Positions 8,936 through 18,189 of a DNA stretch of 64,000 nt are shown here, one piece after another (the stretch's first letter is position 1; the number at the start of each line of letters is the position of its first letter). The notes under the pieces are model-generated. The model was not told the origin of the DNA. It searched no databases and worked only from the letters and a program-made list of their open reading frames with translations. A program made the position numbers and the translations under genes. This DNA comes from Fulvivirga imtechensis AK7 (GTDB taxonomy: Bacteria > Bacteroidota > Bacteroidia > Cytophagales > Cyclobacteriaceae). The stretch is taken from assembly GCF_000331535.1 (NCBI RefSeq), contig NZ_AMZN01000008.1, positions 1-64,000 on the forward strand. Direction: 5' to 3'.

Positions 8936-9831
8936 CAAACCGAGAACTAAGAACTGAGAACCGAGAACTAAGAACTGAGAACTGAGAACTGAGAACTGAG
9001 AACTGTGAACTGAGAATAGTGAAGTAGGCAGAAGCAACAGGCAAGTATAAGCTGAAAGCCGGAAGACCGAAGTTAGAAGCAACCGCATGACTACGAGCAG
9101 CGAGCAAACAAGCTTTAAGCCTCAAGCTGTAAGCAAGATATATCAAACATCAGTTTTTTACCCACCTCTGTTTCTCCTCCCAGGAGGAGAGTAGTTTGCG
9201 TATAAGAAACCATTCACGTTTGCCGACCTATTTAGCTGCAAGCTTTAAGCTTCAAGCTGTAAGCAAAATATCAACCGTCACAACCAGTAAAAGCAACAGG
9301 CAAGAAACTGAGAACTAAAAACTGTGAAACTAAAAACTGTGAAACTAAGAACTGTGAACTGAGAACTGAGAACTGAGAACTGAGAACTGAGAACTGAGAA
9401 CCGAGAACTGTGAACTGAGAACTGAGAATAGTGAAGTAGGCAGAAGCAGCAGGCAAGTATAAGCTGAAAGCCGGAAGACCGAAGTTAGAAGCAACCGCAT
9501 GACTACGAGCAGCGAGCAAACAAGCTTTAAGCCTCAAGCTGTAAGCAAGATATATCAAACATCAGTTTTTTACCCACCTCTGTTTCTCCTCCCAGGAGGA
9601 GAGTAGTTTGCGTATAAGAAACCATTCACGTTTGCCGACCTATTTAGCTGCAAGCTTTAAGCTTCAAGCTGTAAGCAAAATATCAACCGTCACAACCAGT
9701 AAAAGCAACAGGCAAGAAACTGAGAACTGAGAACTGTGAACTGAGAACTGAGAACTGTGAACTGAGAACTGAGAACTGTGAACTGAGAACTGAGAACTGA
9801 GAACTGTGAACTGTGAACTGTGAACTGCCCA
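8936..9831. repeat. GAACTGA heptamer arrays and 412-bp tandem duplication
   Basis: Three arrays of the 7-mer GAACTGA (variants GAACTGT, GAACCGA) lie at about 8940-9020, 9305-9430 and 9715-9830. Between them a 305-bp block occurs twice (9012-9316 and 9424-9728, offset 412 bp) with very few differences. Each block contains two further copies of AAGCTTTAAGCYTCAAGCTG and a CCTCCCAGGAGG palindrome. The last array stops 3 bp before the priA stop codon. Frames of 90-plus codons through this DNA (SSQFSVL repeats) are artefacts of the 7-bp period. Confidence 0.92.
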
Positions 9832-12345
9832 TCAATACGGATCCACGTCAAATATTATTTTGGAAGATCGTAGTTCTTTTTCCTGAAGCACCTCCAGCAT
9901 CGATTCATATAGCAGGCTTTTTACTTTTCCGAGGTTGATCTGAGACCTCTCCAGCTTAACGACCAGTTCCATCAGATACTCATTTCTTATTTTCGAAATG
10001 ATAGGTTCTTCCGGCCCCAATACACGATTTGTGCCAATTTTTTCCCTGACCAGGTTGCCCATCTTCATAGCGGTTATCTTCGCAGTTTTCGGGTCTTTGT
10101 TTTTTATTGTGACACCAATGATCCGGGTAAAGGGAGGGTATAGGTGCGCTTTTCTTTCATTGATCTCAGTTTCATAAAAGTCCTGATAACCATTTGAAAT
10201 AATCTGATGTAGAATGCGCTGGCTGGTATTACGTGTCTGGATCACCACCTTTCCTTTTTTACCACGCCTGCCCGCCCTGCCGCTGACCTGTGTAGACAGT
10301 TGGAATGTTCTTTCGAAGGAGCGGAAGTCCGGAAAGTGAAGCATTCTGTCAATGTCAAATATTCCTACCAGGCTTACATTGTCGAAATCAAGGCCTTTAC
10401 TCACCATCTGTGTTCCCACTAGTATGTCGATATGCCCCTGTTCAAAATCTTTAATGATGGTATCGTAGCTGTTTTTTCTGCGTGTAGTATCCAGGTCCAT
10501 CCTTTGCACTTTCGCCTGGGGAAATAGCAGTGCAATTTCTTCTTCCAGCTTTTCAGTTCCGAAGCCAATGGTTTTCAGATGAGTGGAACCACATGCCTCG
10601 CAAGTGGTGGGCATAGGCTCTTTGTACCCACAATAGTGGCATCTGAGCTCCGCTCTGTACTGGTGGTAGGTGAGGCTCACCGCACAATTAGTACATTTTG
10701 GTATCCATCCGCATTCATGACAGGTGATATATGGCGAATAACCTCTTCTGTTTTGGAATATGATCACCTGCTCTTTGTTATCAAGCGCTTCATTAATAGC
10801 CTCTATCAGCAGGGAGGAAAATTCGCCTTTCGATAATTTTTTATTTCGCTCCCGGATCATATCCGCAACCGCAAATTCAGGAAGTACTGCCATGCCGTAG
10901 CGACTCGTAAGCTTCACTAACCCGTATTTTCCCTGCCGCGCCTGGTATTGCGACTCCATGGAAGGGGTGGCGGACCCCAGCAGCACTTTAGCGTGATGAT
11001 GAGCTGCTATTACAATCGCAACATCGCGCGCACTATATCGGGGCGCGGGATCATATTGTTTGTAGGACGATTCGTGTTCTTCATCTACAATGATCAACCC
11101 CAGGTTGTCAAAAGGCAGGAAAATTGATGACCGCACACCCACCACAAATTGATATTTGCCGTTTAGTACTCCTTTCCACACCTCTACCCGTTCATTATCG
11201 GAAAACCTGGAGTGATAAACACCCATTTGATCTCCAAACACCTTTCTTAGTCGGGTTACTATCTGTGTAGTTAATGCAATTTCCGGAAGGAGGTATAGCA
11301 CCTGACTGCCTCCTTCGAGCGCGTCCTGGATCAGGCTGATGTATATTTCAGTTTTGCCACTGCCTGTGATGCCATGCAGTAACGTGGTGTCTTTCGTTTT
11401 AAAACTTTCCAGGATGTTGGCTTTGGCTTTTTCCTGCTCAGCGGTGAGCGTAATATCGGTGAGTTGCTGATCGTATGATCCAAATCTTGAAATGATTATT
11501 TCAAACTCTTCGAACACACCATTTTTAACTAAGGTTTTTAAAGAGGATTCAGAGAGACCGCCATTACCGAACGTGTTTTTAGCCAGGCCCTGCCTGTTTA
11601 ATTCGGGCTGATTGAATACAGGCACATGCTGGAGATAATGGAGAAGTATGGCCTCTTGTTTGGGTTTTGATGCCAGTAGATCGAAAAGGGCCTCTAACTG
11701 ATGGTCGATTAGAAGATGAGGGGCAATCCTTACCCTGGTTTCCTTTTTCGGCTTATACTTTTCTTTGACCTCCTCAAAAATGATAACCGCTTCTTTATAT
11801 ACCAGCGACTTTATGATCGTATAGATCGTTTTTTGATGGAGGAGTTTGCTGATCTCGCTATAGGAAAGGCTATCATTTTTTAGCAGTGTTTCCAGTAAAA
11901 GGGTCTCCTTATCGCTGAATTCGAGGCTCGATCCATAATAGTCGAAGTGCGGATGTAGCTGTATCCTTGATTCGCTGCTAAGCTTAAGGCCGGAGGGCAG
12001 TGCAATATTGAGCACCTCACCCAGTGTACACATGTAGTAGTCAGCCATCCATTGAAAGAGGGTGATCTGCAGCTTGTGGATTACCGGCTCTTCATCCAGA
12101 AGCTCAAGGATGGTTTTAGCTTCATATTTTTCCGGTGGTATTTCATGTATTCTTCCGATTACCCCTGTCAGAATTTTTCTTGAACCAAACTGTACGATCA
12201 CACGGCACCCTACCTGTACAATTTCATTGAGTTCATAGGGCACCCGGTAGGTAAACATTTTTGGGATAGGCACAGGCAACATCACATCCACAAAATAAGT
12301 TTTGCGAGCGGTTGCGGACGTGGTATTTAATTCGAGCTGGCTCAT
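9832..12345 (-). CDS. priA: primosomal protein N', replication restart helicase
   Basis: PriA reloads the replicative helicase at stalled forks. The N-terminal DNA-binding domain (about 15-120) precedes the superfamily 2 helicase core: Walker A GITGSGKT (325-332), DEEH box (421-424), GSATPS (458-463). Eight cysteines in CHECGWIPKC...CTNC...CHYCG...CEACGS (542-585) bind two structural zincs. C-terminal helicase motif VSGRAGRRGKKG is present. 837 residues is normal for Bacteroidota PriA. A repeat array abuts the stop codon, so any terminator must lie in repeat DNA. Confidence 0.96.
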   Translation of the reverse strand: MSQLELNTTSATARKTYFVDVMLPVPIPKMFTYRVPYELNEIVQVGCRVIVQFGSRKILTGVIGRIHEIPPEKYEAKTILELLDEEPVIHKLQITLFQWMADYYMCTLGEVLNIALPSGLKLSSESRIQLHPHFDYYGSSLEFSDKETLLLETLLKNDSLSYSEISKLLHQKTIYTIIKSLVYKEAVIIFEEVKEKYKPKKETRVRIAPHLLIDHQLEALFDLLASKPKQEAILLHYLQHVPVFNQPELNRQGLAKNTFGNGGLSESSLKTLVKNGVFEEFEIIISRFGSYDQQLTDITLTAEQEKAKANILESFKTKDTTLLHGITGSGKTEIYISLIQDALEGGSQVLYLLPEIALTTQIVTRLRKVFGDQMGVYHSRFSDNERVEVWKGVLNGKYQFVVGVRSSIFLPFDNLGLIIVDEEHESSYKQYDPAPRYSARDVAIVIAAHHHAKVLLGSATPSMESQYQARQGKYGLVKLTSRYGMAVLPEFAVADMIRERNKKLSKGEFSSLLIEAINEALDNKEQVIIFQNRRGYSPYITCHECGWIPKCTNCAVSLTYHQYRAELRCHYCGYKEPMPTTCEACGSTHLKTIGFGTEKLEEEIALLFPQAKVQRMDLDTTRRKNSYDTIIKDFEQGHIDILVGTQMVSKGLDFDNVSLVGIFDIDRMLHFPDFRSFERTFQLSTQVSGRAGRRGKKGKVVIQTRNTSQRILHQIISNGYQDFYETEINERKAHLYPPFTRIIGVTIKNKDPKTAKITAMKMGNLVREKIGTNRVLGPEEPIISKIRNEYLMELVVKLERSQINLGKVKSLLYESMLEVLQEKELRSSKIIFDVDPY

Positions 12346-12592
12346 GCAGTACTTTAACTTCGACTTCTCTCTGGTTCTATTCCTGCTAATGTAAGTGTTA
12401 ATTGGGAATTCTGCTTGGTTGCTGTTGTGTACGTCTCGATCCGTTGGCTGCTGTTTGAGGAGAGTAATTATTGAAAGAATAATTTTCTTTTAGGTATTTT
12501 TTAATCTGTAAATGAAATTATTTTATTTTTAAAGTTATATTTGAAACTCATTTTTAACTTTATATTATTAACTTAATAAACCATCTATTGCA
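12346..12592 (+). promoter_or_regulatory. intergenic region with promoter core TATATTTG
   Basis: A 247-bp gap between divergent priA and the barrel gene. TATATTTG at 12536-12543 fits the TAnnTTTG -7 element and lies 50 bp before the ATG at 12593; the -33 region is only AT-rich. No operator symmetry was noticed. Confidence 0.35.
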
Positions 12593-13171
12593 ATGAAAAA
12601 GTACATTTTTGTGCTGGTAATGATCGCAATTACCGGAAACCTTTTAGCGCAGTCTGAAAGGAAAGGTTATATCGGTATTTCTTTAGGTCCGTCTATGCCT
12701 ATGGGCGACTATGGAGATAATGGCTTTTCAAACCGTGATGCCGGATATGCAAAAACAGGCTTAAATTTTAATCTCATCAATTTCGGATACAAATTCGGAG
12801 AGTGATTTGGTATTGTGGCCAGTTGGTATGGCGCTGCACATGGTGTAGACATTGAGGGAATTGATGGCACCTGGGCTTACGGAGGGCTTATGGGAGGGCC
12901 GATGCTGTCATGGCCTATCAGTGATAAGGTTGATGTTGATGCAAAGCTTATGGTCGGATACGTAGTTGCCATGCTTGATATAGATGGTGAAGACGACACT
13001 GGCGATATCGGTGCAGCATTTGACATTGGCGCTACTTTGCGATATAATTTTGCTGCGAGATGGGCGCTGTTGGTAAACCTGGATTATTTTAATGGCAATT
13101 CTAAAGTTTTTGATAGGAAAAGAAGTATCTCTACGATCAACCCTACTTTCGGTATTGGTTTCAGGTTGTAA
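12593..13171 (+). pseudogene. outer-membrane beta-barrel protein gene interrupted by TGA
   Basis: Two frames, 12593-12805 and the stretch following to 13171, lie in the same reading phase and are separated by one TGA (12803-12805). The first encodes a signal peptide (MKKYIFVLVMIAITGNLLAQ) and the first strands (GYIGISLGPSMPMGDYG). The second continues FGIVASWYGAAHG through to a typical barrel terminus ending IGFRL with final phenylalanine-aromatic pattern. Joined, it is about 192 residues, a usual size for small OmpW/OmpA-like barrels. A single substitution explains the break. A sequencing error or rare readthrough cannot be excluded. Confidence 0.8.
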
Positions 13172-13185
13172 CAAATATCATATTT

Positions 13186-13313
13186 TGAGGCTGTCTCGGA
13201 AGTCTCCTTCTGACGTCATCCTGAACTTAATTCAGTATCCTGTGGTTAGTTTCTGCTCATTTCCAGTAGATCCCAAATCAAGTTTGGAATAACTGACTTT
13301 TTAGACAGCCTCA
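13186..13313. mobile_element. 128-bp MITE-like element with GAGGCTGTCT ends
   Basis: Perfect 11-bp terminal inverted repeats TGAGGCTGTCT / AGACAGCCTCA. The interior is a second palindromic repeat (GTCATCCTGAACTTAATTCAG ... TCAAGTTTGGAAT) also found at 33019-33099, 48268-48365 and, in part, 18190-18336. Similar ends occur at 48255 and at 54588-54858. No target duplication is evident. Confidence 0.7.
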
Positions 13314-13446
13314 GTCCCACTTTTACGTTAACTCCCCAAGAGTTTAAAATCTGGTCGTTGTAGACCTTATGTAGCCCCTTAAAATTTCATTTTCGCCTTA
13401 TATTCCCTCATTTTTGGATCAATAATCATCAAAAAACTAACTACCA

Positions 13447-13635
13447 ATGAAAAAAGAAAAAATGAAACTACGAGAGCTTCATGTGCAAAGCTTCATTACA
13501 AAAATGGACTATCGAAACGTTAATACCATACATGGAGGAGGGGACCCTGTGCCAACTATCGCGACTATTCCGGTAAGAGATTGCAAGCCGGTGCCAACAA
13601 CTGACATTGTGTATACGGGTAATCGTTATTGCTAA
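13447..13635 (+). CDS. pinensin-like RiPP (lanthipeptide) precursor peptide
   Basis: 62-residue peptide. The leader MKLRELHVQSFIT and the NTIHGGG segment resemble pinensin-type class I lanthipeptide precursors of Bacteroidota, which carry a VxSFxT leader motif and a GTVHG-like junction. The putative core after GGG (about 28 residues) is rich in Thr and Pro with two cysteines (RDC and the C-terminal RYC), so Thr-derived thioether bridges are possible. Start could be the first ATG or the ATG at 13462. No LanB, LanC, protease or transporter gene is near, so it would be an orphan precursor. A MITE target duplication overlaps its stop codon. Confidence 0.6.
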   Translation: MKKEKMKLRELHVQSFITKMDYRNVNTIHGGGDPVPTIATIPVRDCKPVPTTDIVYTGNRYC

Positions 13636-13781
13636 GTAGTGTCTCTAAGAAAACGCCAATGTCTGCGTTATGCTCGTCCCAAAAATGCTCATCCCGACAA
13701 CTGTAACAACTGTACGGGACTACCGCTTTTTGGCACTTCATTTCTTAAAGCCACTTAGAGTTTTCTTACAAACACTAAGTA
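13633..13781. mobile_element. MITE, TANNTA-target family, copy C, on a stop codon
   Basis: TAAGTA is duplicated (13633-13638 and 13776-13781). The left copy contains the TAA stop of the precursor peptide. Ends GTGTCTCTAAGAAAAC / GTTTTCTTACAAACAC. Type 1 interior with the GTCCCAAAAATGC hairpin and the CCCGACA / TGTACGGG loop also seen in copy A. Removing it restores the same stop codon. Confidence 0.92.
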
Positions 13782-13784
13782 GTT

Positions 13785-13905
13785 TTCGATTATAACCGCA
13801 GAAGTACCTGAGGTTTGTAGGAGAGGCACAGAGGGGTACCCCCCGGGTCTCCATTTCTCCTCCGTTTTTTTGCGGTTATCATTTAATATTGAGGTACCTC
13901 ATTTT
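13785..13905. repeat. imperfect inverted repeat, possible terminator
   Basis: ATTATAACCGCAGAA (about 13790) is matched by TTTTTTTGCGGTTAT (about 13864-13878). Between them lies a GGGGTACCCC palindrome inside GAGGCACAGAGG...CCATTTCTCCTCC. The run of T suits a terminator for plus-strand transcripts, and the mirror side faces the end of the TPR-HTH gene. Confidence 0.4.
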
Positions 13906-13910
13906 ATTGT

Positions 13911-15773
13911 TCAATAGCCATTGATCTGGGCCATTCCGTTTTTAAGGTCATACTGCACCTGACGAGCCTGGGAATTCACTTCTTCTACCTGCTCCAGTTT
14001 TAAAAAGAAGTCATTGAAATCCTCTTCGGAGCGCATATCTAACTTTTTGCGGAGACGGTGACGAGCCATCTTCACGCTTTGCGGAGAGATGCCTAAAATA
14101 TTGGCCATTTCTTTAATGGACATGTTGAGCCGGACCAATGCGCACAAGCGCAATTCGTTGTTAGTGAGTTGCGGGTAGCTCTTTTTAAGTATTTTGAAGA
14201 AGTCTCTGTGTACCTGTTCAAAGTAAAGTTTAAATTGTTCCCAGTCATTATCTACATTTATGCTGTAGTTGAGCTTCGTTTTCAGCTTTTGAAGGTCTTT
14301 TGAAATGCCATTGGTGTCTATTTTTCCGCATATAGTATTTACATCTTCTTTTATTTCCTGCATGAGGTTGTTTTTCTGAACTACACTGAGCGTATAGGTG
14401 GTCAGGCGCTTCTTTTTGAAGCTTAACTCTTCCTGGAGATGAATTTTCTTGAGCCGAAGATTTTCGAGTTCCCTTTCCTGCAGTTTTTTTGCCATATTGC
14501 TAAGCTTGATCTTTATTTTTTGCTTTCGTATAAATGCAAATGATGTAGTCAAAACCAATAGCAGGCAACCTGTGGCCAGGTAGGTAGTGACCTTCTGCTT
14601 TTTCAACTCCGCGCTCTTCAGTAGCAGATCCTTCTCCTTTATCACTAATTCTTTTTCCAGCATGTCGAGGTCAAACTGTGATCTCATGGAGGCTAACTCT
14701 GCGATCTTTTTCTCGTTGAGCAGGCTATCTTTTACGGAAGCATATCCTTTGTAATAGGTCAGCGCCTCATTTTTTTGATGGAGGGAATCATAGCATTTGT
14801 GGAGGTAAAGCAGAAAGTCCCGTTCGCGCGATTTAATATTTGTTTCTTTCGCCAGCAGAAGCCCCTCTTGTGCATATCCGATGGCCCTGTTAAATTCCAT
14901 ATCTTCAAGGCAGGCCTGAGTAAGTGCAACATAAGTGGTGATCAGGCGATTTTTGTTGCCTGCCGTTGTAAACAGCTCTGCCGCTTCGCGCAGATTTGCC
15001 AGGGCTTGAGATCTCTCCCCATTGGCAAGAAGAATGCGGCTCATATTCATTAATACTCCCGCTTTTCCTTCAGGGTTTTGACGCTCTGTTTCATATAGCA
15101 GCGCCTTATTGTACCATTCCAGCGAGGTCGCCAGGTCGTTCTTTTGGAAATGATGCCACGCCAGATTTTTCATGGCTTCGGCTTCCAGATCCGGTAAGCC
15201 TGCAGTTTGAGCTGTCTGCAGCATCTCCGTAAACAGTGTTTCGGCTTGCTTATATTCACCATGTTCTGTGTAAGCAACGGCAAGCACATTTAAACCCTTA
15301 GCTTTTTCCTTTTGAGATATATTTTTTGTGATATCGTAAGCATCATGCAGGTAGCGAAGGGCCTGTTCATAATCACCCTCATGTTTATAGATGAGTGCAA
15401 CGTTGGTTAGAGAAGAAGCCATGGCTGCCGTATCCTTCATTTTTTCCTTATGCCGGTACGACTCCAGAAAATACGATAAGGCTTTGTCATAGTTATTCTG
15501 AATACCATAAACCACACCTATGTCATTACACAGGTAGGCTAAGCCTTTGTCGTAATTGAGCTTTTTTGCCTCTTCGAGGCCAAGAAGTCCATATTCCAGC
15601 GCCTTTTTGGCATTCTTGCGGCTATATTGCACACAAAGGTCATCCAGTAATAATACACGAACGGTATCTTCAGCGCTGAGCAGTTCTGCTTCCAGTTGGT
15701 CTATACTCTTCTTCTGAGCCAACAAGGGGTATAGAGCACACAAAAAAATAAGGTATGACATGAGGGCTTTCAT
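13911..15773 (-). CDS. TPR-repeat membrane regulator with LuxR-type HTH
   Basis: 620 residues. Order: signal peptide (MKALMSYLIFLCALYPLLAQ), about seven TPR units (roughly 40-360; e.g. YLCNDIGVVYGIQNNYDKAL and NVALIYKHEGDYEQALRYLH), a single membrane segment (about 395-415, YLATGCLLLVLTTSFAF), a charged coiled coil, and a C-terminal LuxR/GerE-like helix-turn-helix (LTNNELRLCALVRLNMS then EMANILGISPQSVKMARHRL). This is the common Bacteroidota architecture where an outer sensing TPR domain is tethered to a cytoplasmic DNA-binding domain. No receiver or kinase domain is present. Target genes are unknown; the divergent neighbour across 275 bp is a PH-like membrane protein. Confidence 0.85.
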   Translation of the reverse strand: MKALMSYLIFLCALYPLLAQKKSIDQLEAELLSAEDTVRVLLLDDLCVQYSRKNAKKALEYGLLGLEEAKKLNYDKGLAYLCNDIGVVYGIQNNYDKALSYFLESYRHKEKMKDTAAMASSLTNVALIYKHEGDYEQALRYLHDAYDITKNISQKEKAKGLNVLAVAYTEHGEYKQAETLFTEMLQTAQTAGLPDLEAEAMKNLAWHHFQKNDLATSLEWYNKALLYETERQNPEGKAGVLMNMSRILLANGERSQALANLREAAELFTTAGNKNRLITTYVALTQACLEDMEFNRAIGYAQEGLLLAKETNIKSRERDFLLYLHKCYDSLHQKNEALTYYKGYASVKDSLLNEKKIAELASMRSQFDLDMLEKELVIKEKDLLLKSAELKKQKVTTYLATGCLLLVLTTSFAFIRKQKIKIKLSNMAKKLQERELENLRLKKIHLQEELSFKKKRLTTYTLSVVQKNNLMQEIKEDVNTICGKIDTNGISKDLQKLKTKLNYSINVDNDWEQFKLYFEQVHRDFFKILKKSYPQLTNNELRLCALVRLNMSIKEMANILGISPQSVKMARHRLRKKLDMRSEEDFNDFFLKLEQVEEVNSQARQVQYDLKNGMAQINGY

Positions 15774-16048
15774 GACTGTTGAGGTTTTGGTTAATAAAAA
15801 GATATATAACCGAAACTATCTTCTTTCTACTATAAAAGTAGATACTTAGGGCCTACAATAGGTCTACATGTGTTAAAAAACCGGGAAAATCCGGGGTGTT
15901 TTGAGGGGCGAGAAATTATCACGGTGTATTGATATTAATTTTTCAAGAAGCAATCTGTTCTATGTGACAACTGTTCAAATCAATTACAACTTTTTTGGTT
16001 GCATAAAGAAAATGCCATATAATTGACTATCGACAAGTAGTTATTGCT

Positions 16049-16513
16049 ATGAGAGAAAAATTTAAAGAAACTACAGGAATACCACGGTTTATTGTGGTTG
16101 TTTTCATAGTACAGTTTGTGCTGTTTCTCACCTATTGGTTCAATAACAGGGAGAACAACTCACTGATATATATTTCAGGCGGCATACTATTGTTGGGAAT
16201 TTTCCTTGCCTTCACACGACTAAAAATCGAGATCAATGGAAATGCCATCGAATACAAGTTTTTGCCCTTCAGTAAAAACAGGATATTGTGGAAGGATGTG
16301 AGTAAGGTGGAGATAGTGAATATATCAGCAGTAACCGATTTTCTCGGTTGGGGTATCCGTTGGTCTCCCAGGTTTGGATGGGGTTACATAACCAACGCTG
16401 ACCACGGTATTTTTATAACTAAAAACAACGGGAAGAAAGTCACTATATCTATCAAGGACAATACAGGGTTGGCTCATTTTCTGGAAGAAAATAATCTTGT
16501 AGGGGCTTCTTGA
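16049..16513 (+). CDS. membrane protein with PH-like domain
   Basis: 154 residues with two membrane helices (about 12-30 and 37-55) followed by a small beta-rich domain. That domain shows the pattern of bacterial PH-like membrane proteins: IEINGNAIEYKFLPF, WKDVSKVEIV, then GWGIRWSPRFGWGY and GIFITKNNGKKVTISIKD. The domain probably lies on the cytoplasmic side. The role is unknown. It is monocistronic and divergent from the TPR-HTH gene. Confidence 0.7.
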   Translation: MREKFKETTGIPRFIVVVFIVQFVLFLTYWFNNRENNSLIYISGGILLLGIFLAFTRLKIEINGNAIEYKFLPFSKNRILWKDVSKVEIVNISAVTDFLGWGIRWSPRFGWGYITNADHGIFITKNNGKKVTISIKDNTGLAHFLEENNLVGAS

Positions 16514-16596
16514 TATGATACAAAACTAACGGTGGCCCGGGTATCCTTGAGCGGCTAAACGTTGAGGCCGCCTGGCGATTGTAGGTTGCGCCATTA

Positions 16597-17835
16597 TTAC
16601 CTTTGATCAATCGTAATCCAGGTATTTAAAAACTGAGCATCAGTTCTCATCAATACTTTCAGAAAGGTACTTTCTACATCCGGGAGCTTGAATTGTGAGA
16701 TTCCATTGCGAATCTCGCTCTCTCCCAGTTCGAAGTATTGGTCTTCACCTCCTTCTTTGAACCGGTTAGTGGTAGATATGAAAAAATGGGCCGTTCCTTT
16801 CTCTGCGTAGGGCTTCCACTTCAATGTCAATGTACCATTGGTAACATCTGCCTGCAGTGCCTTCGCCTTAATATCGCCTACAAATGAAGTGCCGTCTATT
16901 TCACGTGCAGTATGTTCAGGAATTTGAATTTCCATATGTGACAAAATGGAAGGCATAATATCTACCATGCCCGGCATTTGATAAAAACTATCGTTTAGAT
17001 CATCATTATTAGTCACAATCCATATTGTACGCTCTCTTTCTGATTGTCCTCCGTGCCCCTTACCTGTCTCTGCATCACGGCCGTGGTCGGTTGTAATGAC
17101 GATCATCCAATCCTCTTTAAAATGCTCTTTCCGGTATTTGATGGCGTCCCAAACTCTTTTCACCTGGATGTCGGCCTTTTTTACAGCCTCATACATTATA
17201 TGACTGTCACCGTATTTATGCCCAATATCATCGGTATATTCAAGATAAACCCATGAAAGGTCGGGGCTATTTTCCATTATATATCTTCCTGCTTCCTTAG
17301 AAACATGTTCATCAATATCGAAAATGAATTTCCGGTCATCTGTGTGGGGAAACTGCTTTTGGTCGTGTTCAAAACCGTCAAAAGCATAATCAAGTTTAAT
17401 ATCTCCCGCTTCTGAACGACCTTCGCCTACAAGCTTTGTTCGGTTATCAAGCCAGGTAGAGAAAATGGCCGTTTTGAGAGCAGGACTTTGACTTTTTGCC
17501 ACACGGTAAATACTCCAGTAGTGGTAGTTGGGCGCTTTAATGTCGTTTCCCCATACATTATGTTTATTCGCCCATGTACTTGTAAGTAAACTGTTATAGC
17601 CTACTGCAGATATGGTGGGGGTTTCCGAGTAGCCACCGGCTATTCCTCCGGTATATGCTCTGGCATATCCTCCCTCTTTAGCTATTTCGTCTAAAGTTGG
17701 TGTTTGCACCGACTCCACCACATCGGCCGGTATGCCATCAAGAATAATAAATACGGCCTTTTTCTGTGCTTGCAGAGACCATGAGCAGATGAGTAGTGCA
17801 ATAATGGTTAGTAACTTGTCTTTTTTCATATTCAT
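16597..17835 (-). CDS. secreted alkaline-phosphatase-superfamily phosphodiesterase
   Basis: 412 residues with an N-terminal signal peptide (to LQAQ, about residue 24). It belongs to the type I phosphodiesterase/nucleotide pyrophosphatase family. Metal-binding aspartate in FIILDGIPAD; the nucleophile threonine is probably in YSETPTISAVGYNSLL. YTDDIGHKYGD provides the D-x3-H pair and ITTDHGRD the DH pair; GKGHGGQSE supplies the last His. A C-terminal beta domain (about 340-412) follows. It acts in the periplasm or at the surface on phosphodiester or phosphonate substrates not identifiable from sequence. Confidence 0.87.
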   Translation of the reverse strand: MNMKKDKLLTIIALLICSWSLQAQKKAVFIILDGIPADVVESVQTPTLDEIAKEGGYARAYTGGIAGGYSETPTISAVGYNSLLTSTWANKHNVWGNDIKAPNYHYWSIYRVAKSQSPALKTAIFSTWLDNRTKLVGEGRSEAGDIKLDYAFDGFEHDQKQFPHTDDRKFIFDIDEHVSKEAGRYIMENSPDLSWVYLEYTDDIGHKYGDSHIMYEAVKKADIQVKRVWDAIKYRKEHFKEDWMIVITTDHGRDAETGKGHGGQSERERTIWIVTNNDDLNDSFYQMPGMVDIMPSILSHMEIQIPEHTAREIDGTSFVGDIKAKALQADVTNGTLTLKWKPYAEKGTAHFFISTTNRFKEGGEDQYFELGESEIRNGISQFKLPDVESTFLKVLMRTDAQFLNTWITIDQR

Positions 17836-17858
17836 TTGAATCCTTACCTAAGTTTACA

Positions 17859-17953
17859 TAATTAGTGCTTTAAGAAAACGCCAATGTCTGCGTTACGCCT
17901 TGACCTTGTCGTTTTCTTAAAGCCACTTGGAGTTTTCTTACAAACGCTAATTA
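17859..17953. mobile_element. MITE, TANNTA-target family, copy D, minimal 85-bp form
   Basis: TAATTA is duplicated on both sides. Only the terminal modules remain: GTGCTTTAAGAAAACGCC, TGTCTGCGTTACGCC and GTTTTCTTAAAGCCACTT, ending GTTTTCTTACAAACGC. The interior hairpin is missing. A second left end (GTGTCTATAAGAAAACTC) with type 2 interior starts at about 17956 and has no visible right end. Confidence 0.88.
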
Positions 17954-18020
17954 TGGTGTCTATAAGAAAACTCTGGCCGTCATCGGGAGGAATCGAATCG
18001 ATCCCCTCTTAATGCACGCC

Positions 18021-18150
18021 AATTTCAATGCCTGCGATGATAAATCATAAACTCACCCCGTGAAAAAACAGGGCTCAAACAGTGTGATTTATAACATGTA
18101 CGTGTGGCATTGAAATTCTTAACGCCATTTTCTCAAAGCCGTTCTGAAGC
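18021..18150. repeat. 130-bp nested-hairpin repeat, copy 1
   Basis: Outer arms AATTTCAATGCC (18021-18032) and GGCATTGAAATT (18106-18117), an inner AAATCATA / TGTGATTT pair, and a central CACCCCG...CAGGG stem. A conserved tail (CTTAACGCCATTTTCTCAA, GCCGTTC) follows. The same design occurs at 35361-35490 and 48530-48660. Compensating changes in the stems are limited, so DNA hairpin and RNA structure cannot be told apart. Confidence 0.85.
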
Positions 18151-18189
18151 TATGTCATTGTCTACAAAATCTAATTATTCAATTTATAA

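Noticed and set aside
9271-9558. 95-codon minus-strand frame with SSQFSVL repeats
   Set aside because: It is the translation of GAACTGA repeats; the 7-bp period keeps frames open without coding selection.
8940-9830. CRISPR-like array
   Set aside because: The repeat unit is 7 bp, arrays are continuous, and there are no unique spacers or cas genes.
12803-12805. TGA as selenocysteine codon
   Set aside because: No downstream hairpin of SECIS type and no reason for Sec in a small outer-membrane barrel; a nonsense mutation is simpler.
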